From: Oscillospiraceae bacterium
Lineage (GTDB): Bacteria; Bacillota; Clostridia; Oscillospirales; Oscillospiraceae
Length of the DNA: 20,026 nt
Direction of reading: 5' to 3'
NCBI GenBank assembly: GCA_016296635.1
Contig: JAEDIZ010000034.1
Span: 1 to 20,026 of the forward strand
The notes below the pieces were generated by a model. It ran no database searches. It saw nothing but the letters and a program-made list of their open reading frames with translations, and had not been told where the DNA came from. The translations under genes were made by a program, and so were the position numbers. Shown here in pieces: positions 1 through 5,918 of this stretch (its first letter is position 1; each line of letters opens with the position of its first letter).

Positions 1-1027
1 AGATCTGACCGTCGGTGATGGAAATGACGTTGGTGGGAATGTAGGCAGAAACGTCACCGGCCTGGGTTTCGATGATGGGGATGGCCGTCAGACTGCCGCC
101 GCCGAATTCCGGTGCCATACGGGCGGCACGTTCGAGCAGACGGGAGTGCAGATAGAAGACATCGCCGGGATAGGCTTCGCGTCCGGGCGGACGGCGGATC
201 AGCAGAGACAGCGCACGGTAAGCCGTGGCATGCTTGGAGAGGTCATCATAAATGACGAGAACATCCTTGCCCTGCTTCATAAAGTACTCGCCCATGGTGC
301 AGCCAGAGTAGGGAGCAATGTACTGCAGTGGTGCCAGCTCCGATGCGGTTGCGGACACGACGATGGTATAGTCCATGGCATGTCCCTGCTCGAGAGTATT
401 GACAAGCTGCGCAACGGTGGAACGCTTCTGACCGATGGCAACGTAGATACAGATCACATTCTGACCTCTCTGGTTCAGAATGGTGTCTGCGGCCAGAGCG
501 GTTTTACCGGTCTGACGGTCGCCGATGATCAACTCACGCTGACCGCGACCGATGGGGATCATGGAGTCAACTGCCTTGATACCGGTCTGCAGCGGCACAG
601 CAACGCTCTTTCTGGAGAGAATACTGGGGGCAGGGGACTCGATGGGGGCATATGTATCACAGTCAATGGGGCCACGGCCGTCAATGGGCTGGCCCAATGC
701 ATCAACAACGCGTCCGATGAGCGCTTCGCCGACAGGAACCGAAACCACACGGCCGGTACGGCGAACGGTGTCACCCTCGCGGATGTTTGCGTCGCTGCCC
801 AGCATGACGATGGATACGGAGTTTTCCTCCAGATTCTGTGCCATGCCGTAGACGCCGCCGGGGAATTCCAGCAGCTCGTTGACCATGCAGTTTTCCAGAC
901 CTGCCGCACGGGCAATGCCGTCGCCGATCAGAATGACGGTGCCGGTCTCGGACTGGTTGATCTTTGTTTCATAGTGTTTGATCTGAGATCGGATGATACG
1001 GGAAATTTCTTCCGGTCTTAATTCCAT
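1..1027 (-). CDS. atpA: F1Fo ATP synthase subunit alpha, 3' end outside window
   Basis: This is the non-catalytic nucleotide-binding subunit of the F1 head. It is read from the ATG at 1027 (start MELRPEEISRII) and stays open to the left edge, giving about 342 of the usual ~500 residues. Visible landmarks are the N-terminal beta-barrel segment with TGTVILIGDGIARAAGL, the barrel-to-core stretch GRVVDALGQPIDGRGPI near 105-121, and the P-loop GDRQTGKT at 169-176. It is the last visible gene of the minus-strand operon and lies 103 nt after atpH, an unusually large gap here, with a hairpin directly after the atpH stop. The ribosome site is weak (GGTGA). The gamma, beta and epsilon genes would be expected beyond the left edge. 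Identity is secure from sequence and context. Confidence 0.97.
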   Translation of the reverse strand, partial: MELRPEEISRIIRSQIKHYETKINQSETGTVILIGDGIARAAGLENCMVNELLEFPGGVYGMAQNLEENSVSIVMLGSDANIREGDTVRRTGRVVSVPVGEALIGRVVDALGQPIDGRGPIDCDTYAPIESPAPSILSRKSVAVPLQTGIKAVDSMIPIGRGQRELIIGDRQTGKTALAADTILNQRGQNVICIYVAIGQKRSTVAQLVNTLEQGHAMDYTIVVSATASELAPLQYIAPYSGCTMGEYFMKQGKDVLVIYDDLSKHATAYRALSLLIRRPPGREAYPGDVFYLHSRLLERAARMAPEFGGGSLTAIPIIETQAGDVSAYIPTNVISITDGQI

Positions 1028-1108
1028 AGCTTCACCAGCTTTCGATTATGTGTAAGGCAGACATCGGCTAAAATTTACGCACGACGTACCTTATTGGATT
1101 GCAAAACG

Positions 1109-1130
1109 GTATCGCGCAGGTGCGCAATAC
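1109..1130 (-). other. Intercistronic hairpin between atpH and atpA
   Basis: On the minus-strand transcript, GTATTGCGC pairs with GCGCGATAC around an ACCT loop (9 bp, one U-G pair). It begins at the base after the atpH stop codon and is followed by CGTTTTGC. The T-run is short, so it may be a weak terminator, a processing site or an mRNA stabiliser that sets alpha-subunit expression. The structure is seen directly; the role is inferred. Confidence 0.5.
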
Positions 1131-1661
1131 TTAGGCGTGCAGGATGTGAGCAATCGAGTCGAGATGGTGACGAACGGTTCCGTCCAGCTCTTTTCCGCTG
1201 TATTCCAGACGGATGCCGCCAATCAGAGACTCATCGATACAGATGGACAAATTGACCTTCATGCCGGTGTTTTTCTCCAGCTTTTCCTGCAGCTTATTCT
1301 TCATCTCGTCAGATATTGGCTGAGCGCTTGTTACGTGAACCTCAAGAATACCGTGGTCTGAATTGTAGCGGCGGCGGAACTCAGATTCACAGTCGGCGAT
1401 CTGATTCAGCGTGCCGTTATCGCACAGAAGCTTCATAAAGTTCAGTGTATACAAATGAATATTGCTGCGCCACGCTTCATCGAGAAGTGCTTCACGCTCA
1501 TTTTTCTGAATGGAAGGCTCGGACATCAGTTTTCTATAATCCGGGTTTTCCTGAAAAACAGTGCGTACAAGCTGAAGATCAGACAGAATACGATCTGTAA
1601 GCTGCTCATCCAAAGCCAGGTCATACAATGCGCCTGCATAGGTTCTGGCAGTTTTTGTCAT
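1131..1661 (-). CDS. atpH: F1Fo ATP synthase subunit delta
   Basis: This is the peripheral-stalk subunit that ties the top of F1 to the b subunits (OSCP equivalent). The product is 176 residues, normal for the family. It opens with MTKTARTYAGALYDLALDE, the typical alpha-helical N-terminal domain, and ends with the conserved C-terminal stretch ESLIGGIRLEYSGKELDGTVRHHL. Its ATG overlaps the atpF stop by 4 nt (ATGA), which suggests translational coupling. Position between b and alpha matches the usual atp operon order. The long antisense frames in this region are shadows. Confidence 0.95.
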   Translation of the reverse strand: MTKTARTYAGALYDLALDEQLTDRILSDLQLVRTVFQENPDYRKLMSEPSIQKNEREALLDEAWRSNIHLYTLNFMKLLCDNGTLNQIADCESEFRRRYNSDHGILEVHVTSAQPISDEMKNKLQEKLEKNTGMKVNLSICIDESLIGGIRLEYSGKELDGTVRHHLDSIAHILHA

Positions 1662-2161
1662 GCGTTTTCACCCAATTCATCAATGAAACGAGCGACAAGG
1701 GCCTCATGATCGGAAGCGTCGATCTCTTTCTGAACGACCTTAGAGGCGATCTGAACTGCAAGATCAGAAATCTCGCCCTTGATCTCGCTCATGGCTTTCC
1801 GTCTGTCAAGCTCAATATCGCGCTGTGCTTTTTCCCGAATGGCGGCGGCGTCTTCGGTTGCTTCACGAAGAAGCTGCTCGCTGCGTTCTCTTGCAGAAGA
1901 GATCGCACGGGTCGTGATGCCTTCAGCTTCTTCACGGGCAGTCAGAAGATGAGCCTCGTAATCTGCCTTTGCTGCTTCTGCATCAGTTTTCGCTTTACTG
2001 GCGGCGTCGTATACGCCGTTCACTTCATCCTGACGCTTCTGAAGAATTTTGGCGATCGGAGCAAACAGAAAGCGCTTAAACAGATAAGCCTGCAGCAAAA
2101 GATTCAGAATCTGAAAAATGAATGTCCAAGGTGCGATGGAAATGAGGGATTGATATTCCAC
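1658..2161 (-). CDS. atpF: F1Fo ATP synthase subunit b
   Basis: This is the membrane-anchored peripheral stalk. From the GTG at 2161 it encodes 167 residues: one N-terminal membrane helix (roughly residues 8-28, WTFIFQILNLLLQAYLF), then FLFAPIAKILQKRQDEV, then a long charged Ala/Glu/Lys/Arg coiled coil to the end. The frame stays open 12 codons further upstream to an ATG, but that ATG lies before an AGGAGG site placed 7 nt ahead of the GTG, so the GTG is the better start. There is 32 nt between the second c gene and this start, and a 4-nt overlap with atpH. Only one b-type gene is visible, so a homodimeric stalk is likely. Confidence 0.94.
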   Translation of the reverse strand: MEYQSLISIAPWTFIFQILNLLLQAYLFKRFLFAPIAKILQKRQDEVNGVYDAASKAKTDAEAAKADYEAHLLTAREEAEGITTRAISSARERSEQLLREATEDAAAIREKAQRDIELDRRKAMSEIKGEISDLAVQIASKVVQKEIDASDHEALVARFIDELGENA

Positions 2162-2168
2162 GAAAAGA

Positions 2169-2174
2169 CCTCCT
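2169..2174 (-). promoter_or_regulatory. Ribosome binding site fixing a GTG start for atpF
   Basis: AGGAGG on the minus strand lies 7 nt before the GTG at 2161. The in-frame ATG at 2197 lies upstream of this site and has no comparable site of its own at the right distance, so the GTG is preferred. Confidence 0.8.
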
Positions 2175-2193
2175 TTCACATGATGGACAACGA

Positions 2194-2457
2194 TCAAAGC
2201 ATTGCAACGAAACTGCCGGGGATGAAGAACATCAGAAGCAGAGCCGTTACAAAACCGTAGATTCCGGTTGTCTGAGAAATTGCGCTGCCAAGCAGCATCG
2301 TAGAGGTGATTTCGTGCTTTAACTCAGGACGGTAGTGAATCGCAACACAGGAACCGCCGACGGCATAGCCTTCGCCGATCCCCGGCCCGATACCGGCCAT
2401 ACAAGCCAAACCGGCGCCGATGGCGCAGCAGGCTAACAGTAAAGCTTTTGCTAACAT
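2194..2457 (-). CDS. atpE: Second c-like rotor subunit with Gln at the helix-2 carboxylate position
   Basis: This 87-residue hairpin protein is clearly a paralogue of the c subunit encoded just upstream. They share GIGPGIGEGYAVG in helix 1 and TTGIYGFVT in helix 2. The helix-1 carboxylate is kept (E29), but the essential helix-2 carboxylate is Gln: the codon is CAG in GSAISQTTGIYGF (Q62), where the neighbour has Glu. The polar loop that touches the central stalk is also changed: the neighbour's RQP reads YRP here (HYRPE). The reading frame is intact with an AGGAGG-like site (TGGAGG) 5 nt before the ATG at 2457, so it looks expressed. A TTG 4 codons upstream overlaps that site and is rejected as start. 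It may form a mixed ring with the normal c subunit, act as an assembly variant, or be a drifting duplicate. Family membership is certain; function is inferred. Confidence 0.92.
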   Translation of the reverse strand: MLAKALLLACCAIGAGLACMAGIGPGIGEGYAVGGSCVAIHYRPELKHEITSTMLLGSAISQTTGIYGFVTALLLMFFIPGSFVAML

Positions 2458-2484
2458 GATTACCTCCAATGTATGCTGGAAAGC

Positions 2485-2745
2485 TTACAGCATGCCAATG
2501 AAGAGATTCGGTGCCACGAACAGAAGCAACAGACCGGTAACGAAGCCGTAAATACCGGTGGTCTCTGCGATGGCGCAGCCAAGCAGCATGGTCGAAGAGA
2601 CGTCACCCTTGCACTCGGGCTGACGTCCGATTGCTTCACAGGTCTTACCGACTGCGTAGCCTTCGCCGATACCAGGGCCGATACCTGCAATCAAAGCCAG
2701 ACCTGCACCGATGGCACAACCCATGAGGATAATTGCTTTTTCCAT
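2485..2745 (-). CDS. atpE: F1Fo ATP synthase subunit c with two carboxylates
   Basis: This is the rotor-ring subunit of Fo, 86 residues and two membrane helices. The glycine-rich helix-1 motif GAGLALIAGIGPGIGEGYAVG carries E28. The polar loop has the expected RQP (41-43). Helix 2 has the ion-binding Glu at E61 in AIAETTGIYGFV, followed by T62 and T63. A Glu in both helices matches the two-carboxylate motif described for the Na+-driven Fusobacterium nucleatum ring, where helix 1 of typical Na+ rings has Gln. Coupling to Na+ or H+ cannot be decided from this alone. It lies 36 nt after atpB with a TTAGGAGG site, and 27 nt before a second, altered c gene. Confidence 0.96.
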   Translation of the reverse strand: MEKAIILMGCAIGAGLALIAGIGPGIGEGYAVGKTCEAIGRQPECKGDVSSTMLLGCAIAETTGIYGFVTGLLLLFVAPNLFIGML

Positions 2746-2781
2746 AATTGTTCCTCCTAAAAAATCATTTAATTAACATAG

Positions 2782-3528
2782 TTATTCTTCGGCGGCCGAT
2801 GCGATATACATCATTGTCAGCATACAGAAAATGAAAGCCTGCATGAAACTGGAGAACCAGTCGAAGTACAAGGAAAGGACAGCGGGAAGACCGAAATTCA
2901 GAATCGGAATCGCGCTGAGAATCCGGCCTACGGCACCGGGAATCCAGTGCAGAAGCGCATAGCTTGCAGATGCAAGTGCGGCATAGACGAGTGTGGAGAT
3001 GACGTAGCCGGAAACGATATTGCCGAAATGACGGAACGCCATGGAGATCGGCGTAGCCAGTTCGGAAATGATGTTAAACGGAGTTAAAATAAAGATGGGC
3101 TGGGTGAATCCCTTGAGATAACCGCCGATACCGCCGGAACGGATCTTAGTATATGTAATGAGAACGAAAACAAGAATTGCCCAGGCCATTTCGGTATTGA
3201 CATCCGCAGTAGGAGAGAAGACACCGACCAGACTGGAAAGGCTGGAGATGATGGAAAGAGCAAACAAAGCGGCAACGAAGGGAACGTAATGCAGCCACTT
3301 TTCACCCATATTGTTCTTTACAAAATTAACGGCAGTATTATAAAGAAATTCTGCTGCAGCCTGGCGCTTACTGATGTTTTTTGCCTTCAGGTCATGTGTC
3401 AGCCAAATGCACAGACCGGTCAAAACCAGCATAATGACCCAGGTAATAACCAAGGTTGAGGTGATGGGAATTCCACCCAGAACCGGGATTTCAAAGTATA
3501 TTGGAGCACCGTGAATGTCAACATTCAT
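2782..3528 (-). CDS. atpB: F1Fo ATP synthase subunit a
   Basis: This is the stator membrane subunit that carries ions to and from the c ring. It has 248 residues and five to six hydrophobic segments. The essential stator arginine is R166 in PISMAFRHFGNIVSGYV, and the conserved FTQPIFILTPFNIISELATP precedes it. SPTADVNTEMAWA (105-117) is the usual loop before the next helix. It starts with a 4-nt overlap (ATGA) on the AtpI-like gene and is followed by the two c genes. A possible Shine-Dalgarno AAGGAG is 13 nt from the ATG, so translation may rely on coupling. Confidence 0.97.
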   Translation of the reverse strand: MNVDIHGAPIYFEIPVLGGIPITSTLVITWVIMLVLTGLCIWLTHDLKAKNISKRQAAAEFLYNTAVNFVKNNMGEKWLHYVPFVAALFALSIISSLSSLVGVFSPTADVNTEMAWAILVFVLITYTKIRSGGIGGYLKGFTQPIFILTPFNIISELATPISMAFRHFGNIVSGYVISTLVYAALASASYALLHWIPGAVGRILSAIPILNFGLPAVLSLYFDWFSSFMQAFIFCMLTMMYIASAAEE

Positions 3529-3992
3529 AAGACCGAGTCATCTCCTTCCTTGAACGCATCGTCCTTGATCCAGGGTTCGTCAGTTGACGGAACATCGGGT
3601 TTGATATCTTCGTCAGGATTGTAAATGCCAAGTGCCCGCATGGCCAAAATGACCGGCTGGGGCATCAGAAACGGAACAATGGCTGCCACGGTGTTGAAGC
3701 AGGGGAGCAGGATGCCGAGAACAATGCCAACGGCGCAAAGCAGCATACGGCCGGAGTAAGAAACACGGACAAGCTTTTTCTGATCTTCTTTTTTCTTCAG
3801 TGCATTTTGGACGGTCAGTCCAAGCAAAAAGAAATTTCCAACGGCAAAAACGGAACCGAATAAGGCCCCGAGCAACACGGTATAATCAAACTTTCCCAGT
3901 ACGGCAAATATTACGCACATGATAATGTCACAGGCAATGATACCGATGGAAATGTGCAGGGTTTCTGTAAGAATTGCTTTTTGGATTTTCAA
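3525..3992 (-). CDS. AtpI-like ATP synthase subunit I
   Basis: This small membrane protein sits at the head of the ATP synthase operon, the place of AtpI (subunit I family), which in other bacteria helps c-ring assembly and has been linked to Mg2+ or Ca2+ handling. The product is 155 residues with about four hydrophobic segments (roughly 14-34, 38-60, 82-102 and 104-120) and a polar acidic tail ending EGDDSVL. The best start is the TTG at 3992: GGGAGG lies 8 nt upstream, while the frame stays open further upstream with no other site. The stop overlaps the atpB ATG by 4 nt. Assignment rests mostly on position, size and topology. Confidence 0.78.
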   Translation of the reverse strand: MKIQKAILTETLHISIGIIACDIIMCVIFAVLGKFDYTVLLGALFGSVFAVGNFFLLGLTVQNALKKKEDQKKLVRVSYSGRMLLCAVGIVLGILLPCFNTVAAIVPFLMPQPVILAMRALGIYNPDEDIKPDVPSTDEPWIKDDAFKEGDDSVL

Positions 3993-4000
3993 ACAATGCA

Positions 4001-4006
4001 CCTCCC
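4001..4006 (-). promoter_or_regulatory. Ribosome binding site fixing a TTG start for the AtpI-like gene
   Basis: GGGAGG on the minus strand is 8 nt before the TTG at 3992. Starts further upstream in the same frame would reach into the end of the AtpZ-like gene and have no site. Confidence 0.65.
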
Positions 4007-4011
4007 GGAGT

Positions 4012-4284
4012 TCAGGTGTGTTTATTAAAGGAAACGGCATCCTGTGTTTCTGATGCATTTGTCCTTTCGTGATGGGAAGAAATGCTGCGCAGGAGCTTTC
4101 TTGCGCTGGAAACGGAGCAGCCGAATCCGATAATGATTGCTGCTACGATGATACCAACGGGCCAATTATGATTGCTGACAAGACGATAAGACAGCCAGAT
4201 CAGAAGCAGCGGCGGGGTAATGATGGTAAATCCAAGCTGCCCAACCAAAGAAACGGTGCGGACAAAACGCTGAAATCTTTGCAT
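4012..4284 (-). CDS. AtpZ-like small membrane protein heading the ATP synthase operon
   Basis: This 90-residue protein has two hydrophobic segments (about 12-32, GQLGFTIITPPLLLIWLSYRL, and 42-60, VGIIVAAIIIGFGCSVSSA) and a polar C-terminus. Size, two-helix layout and place just before the AtpI-like gene fit the AtpZ/AtpI family (F0F1-ATPase accessory subunit). The ATG at 4284 has AGGGGG 6 nt upstream; the frame continues 24 codons further up, but that extension has no ribosome site and would overlap the likely promoter. There is 19 nt to the next gene. It is the first gene of the operon, so expression of the whole ATP synthase should start just upstream. Confidence 0.72.
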   Translation of the reverse strand: MQRFQRFVRTVSLVGQLGFTIITPPLLLIWLSYRLVSNHNWPVGIIVAAIIIGFGCSVSSARKLLRSISSHHERTNASETQDAVSFNKHT

Positions 4285-4315
4285 GGGAATCCCCCTATAT
4301 ACTTTTGCATCTTCC

Positions 4316-4344
4316 ATTTTACCATATAAAGAAGTAGAAAACAA
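4316..4344 (-). promoter_or_regulatory. Candidate promoter of the ATP synthase operon
   Basis: On the minus strand TTGTTT (4339-4344) is 17 nt from TAAAAT (4316-4321), giving a transcript start about 25 nt before the AtpZ-like ATG. The -10 matches 5 of 6 and the -35 only 3 of 6, so this is tentative. Confidence 0.35.
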
Positions 4345-4356
4345 GAATAAAATCAT

Positions 4357-4398
4357 AAATATCGATATGCCAATATTGATATAATTTGATCGATAAAA
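4357..4398. repeat. Three degenerate 14-bp repeats in a divergent intergenic region
   Basis: ATCGAT (4361), ATTGAT (4375) and ATCGAT (4389) recur at an exact 14-bp step inside AT-rich units (AAATATCGATATGC, CAATATTGATATAA, TTTGATCGATAAAA). They lie between the ATP synthase operon and the oppositely oriented small Cys-rich gene. An array of regulator sites is possible, but AT-rich chance repetition is not excluded. Confidence 0.4.
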
Positions 4399-4471
4399 AA
4401 TATATTTGTTGTCGAATGTAGAACATGCGTAGAAAGTGTGATATATTCAACACAAGAGGAGTTGAGGGAGA

Positions 4472-4648
4472 ATGGAAGAAATGCTTTCAGGCTATTGCCG
4501 GAATATTGACGGGGCGCGGATCGTGCTTTGCGATATGGATGAACGGCAGACAGAGATTGACTGTGATTATGAATGCTGTGCGTACCGTGCAGAATGTACC
4601 ATTGGAAAGCAGATCGCGCAGTTGATTGAGCAGTCGAAACGAAAGTAG
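4472..4648 (+). CDS. 58-residue Cys-rich protein of unknown function
   Basis: A short frame runs from the ATG at 4472 to a TAG at 4648, with GAGGGAG just upstream. The product MEEMLSGYCRNIDGARIVLC... has six cysteines (9, 20, 31, 35, 36, 42) in the spacing C-x10-C-x10-C-x3-CC-x5-C, many acidic residues in the middle and a basic tail (EQSKRK). The cysteine cluster suggests a metal site or disulfides. It resembles small uncharacterised Cys-rich proteins I associate with Clostridia, but I cannot name a family. It is 55 nt before the LOG-family gene in the same direction and could be cotranscribed with it. Confidence 0.65.
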   Translation: MEEMLSGYCRNIDGARIVLCDMDERQTEIDCDYECCAYRAECTIGKQIAQLIEQSKRK

Positions 4649-4703
4649 TATACATATTATTTTTGATAAATGCAACAATAAAAATGATATAGGTTGGGTG
4701 AAT

Positions 4704-5279
4704 ATGAACATCTGTTTATATGGTGCGTCCAGCACAGAACTGGCGCAGATTTATTATGATGTCGCCTATTCGCTGGGATCTGTTTTGGCACAGCATGGGC
4801 ATACGCTGATTTATGGCGGCGGAGCGCAGGGCGTGATGGGTGCGGCAGCCCGCGGTGCCCATGACAACGGAGGCACGATCATCGGAATTGCACCGAGCTT
4901 TTTTCATGTGAACGGAATCCTGTACGAGGAATGTACGGAATTCATTTATACTGAGACCATGCAGGAACGAAAAAAGCTGATGATGGAAAAATCGGATGCC
5001 TTCATCATGGCACCCGGCGGGATCGGTACATTTGAAGAATTCTTTGAGATTCTGACCCTCAAGCAGCTCGGCAGGATCAATCCCGGCATTGCTGTCCTGA
5101 ATGTCAACGGTTATTATGATCCCATGCAGCGATTCATGGAACACACGGTGCGCGAGGGTTTCGCAAAGTCTGCCTGCCTGGAAATCTATAAGATTTTCTC
5201 GGAAGCGGCACCGCTCGTTGCGTATATAGAAAACTTCGATCCGGATGCGTTTGATGTCCGGCATCTGAAAAATCTGTAA
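4704..5279 (+). CDS. LOG-family (lysine decarboxylase-like) nucleotide phosphoribohydrolase
   Basis: From the ATG at 4704 it encodes 191 residues, the normal size for the LOG/YvdD family. These enzymes release the base from nucleoside 5'-monophosphates (cytokinin ribotides in plants; physiological substrates in most bacteria are unclear). Motifs seen are YGGGAQGVMGAAARGA (37-52), the ERKKLMMEKSDAFI helix (88-101) and the signature PGGIGTFEE (104-112). Older databases label the family 'lysine decarboxylase', which is not its activity. The frame is open 26 codons further upstream, but that part overlaps the previous gene and does not look like the family, whereas MNICLYGASS is the usual first strand. 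A strong terminator follows directly. Confidence 0.92.
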   Translation: MNICLYGASSTELAQIYYDVAYSLGSVLAQHGHTLIYGGGAQGVMGAAARGAHDNGGTIIGIAPSFFHVNGILYEECTEFIYTETMQERKKLMMEKSDAFIMAPGGIGTFEEFFEILTLKQLGRINPGIAVLNVNGYYDPMQRFMEHTVREGFAKSACLEIYKIFSEAAPLVAYIENFDPDAFDVRHLKNL

Positions 5280-5286
5280 GAAATGA

Positions 5287-5320
5287 AACAACCGCTTACG
5301 TTTTGTAAGCGGTTGTTTTT
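5287..5320 (+). terminator. Rho-independent terminator after the LOG-family gene
   Basis: AACAACCGCTTAC pairs perfectly with GTAAGCGGTTGTT (13 bp) around GTTTT, followed by more T. It separates two convergent genes and may also serve the minus-strand PH-domain gene ending at 5328, though the T-run is poorer in that direction. Confidence 0.93.
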
Positions 5321-5327
5321 GAAATGA

Positions 5328-5708
5328 TTACTGACATCTGACACCATTCGGGCCGTCATCCAGAAATTCGCTGACGCGGATATTGCGGGAGATCTTCATT
5401 TCTTCCACCTTTTTGTGGATCAGCTCTTTGACAACGAACGGATCCTTGACATTTTTCAGCTCCAGATGCGGCGTGGTCTTGTCAGAGGAATGGACGAGAA
5501 TGGAACCAACACCGAAAATGCGCTGCCAGAGGTTGACTTTGATGCTGACGTCACTGATACGGTACAGAAGGATCTCCTCCATGCGCATGGTGAATACACC
5601 TATCTGATGGAAAAGGCGGTCTTCTGAAAGATAGTAATGTGTGAAGCTGATGGGCAGACCGAGAATGCGCTTGCGATCTTTCCAGATTGTATCAAAACCG
5701 AGTTTCAT
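5328..5708 (-). CDS. Bacterial PH-domain protein (bPH2/YdbT-like)
   Basis: The product is 126 residues with no membrane segment or signal peptide. It has the layout of a short bacterial pleckstrin-homology domain: FTHYYLSEDRLFHQIGVF, MEEILLYRISDVSIKVNLWQRIFGVGSILVHS and LELKNVKDPFVVKELIHKKVEE, the strand-strand-helix pattern seen in bPH2 (YdbS/YdbT) proteins. Those usually follow membrane helices; here the domain stands alone, so it is probably cytosolic or works with a partner. It has GGGAGGAG ahead of its ATG and a near-consensus promoter, and is transcribed alone. Specific function is unknown. Confidence 0.8.
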   Translation of the reverse strand: MKLGFDTIWKDRKRILGLPISFTHYYLSEDRLFHQIGVFTMRMEEILLYRISDVSIKVNLWQRIFGVGSILVHSSDKTTPHLELKNVKDPFVVKELIHKKVEEMKISRNIRVSEFLDDGPNGVRCQ

Positions 5709-5740
5709 TTTTGCTCCTCCCAGTCTTTTTAATTGTTCAT

Positions 5741-5769
5741 ACTATATCGCTTTTTTTGCGGGCGGTCAA
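5741..5769 (-). promoter_or_regulatory. Promoter of the PH-domain gene
   Basis: On the minus strand TTGACC (5764-5769) is 17 nt from TATAGT (5741-5746), each 5 of 6 to consensus. The leader to the ATG at 5708 is about 25 nt. This is one of the clearest sigma-A promoters in the window. Confidence 0.78.
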
Positions 5770-5853
5770 GTCTGTAATGGCATTCTGACTCTGCGCGGTC
5801 ATTCGAATAATCGACAATAACGAATGTGAATCTAAAATGTTCGATGATGACGC

Positions 5854-5882
5854 TTGACAAGAAATAAACCCGGTGATACGCT
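5854..5882 (+). promoter_or_regulatory. Promoter of the FecCD-ABC/methyltransferase/XdhC operon
   Basis: A perfect TTGACA (5854-5859) is followed after 17 nt by TACGCT with an extended TG two bases upstream. The -10 is poor (3 of 6), which could mean that the promoter needs an activator or is simply weak. The leader to the ATG at 5919 is about 30 nt, too short for a riboswitch. Confidence 0.5.
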
Positions 5883-5918
5883 ATTTGCAGAAAAGAATCA
5901 CCCTTTCGGAGTAATAAA

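Noticed and set aside
146..1021. Long plus-strand frame opposite atpA (291 codons)
   Set aside because: It lies fully antisense to a well-conserved atpA and has no ribosome site or recognisable protein pattern; it is a coding shadow.
2158..2197. ATG at 2197 as the start of atpF
   Set aside because: It precedes the AGGAGG site that serves the GTG at 2161, and the 12 extra residues do not resemble subunit b.
5860..5918. Metal or cofactor riboswitch before the FecCD operon
   Set aside because: The leader is only about 30 nt, too short for any known riboswitch.
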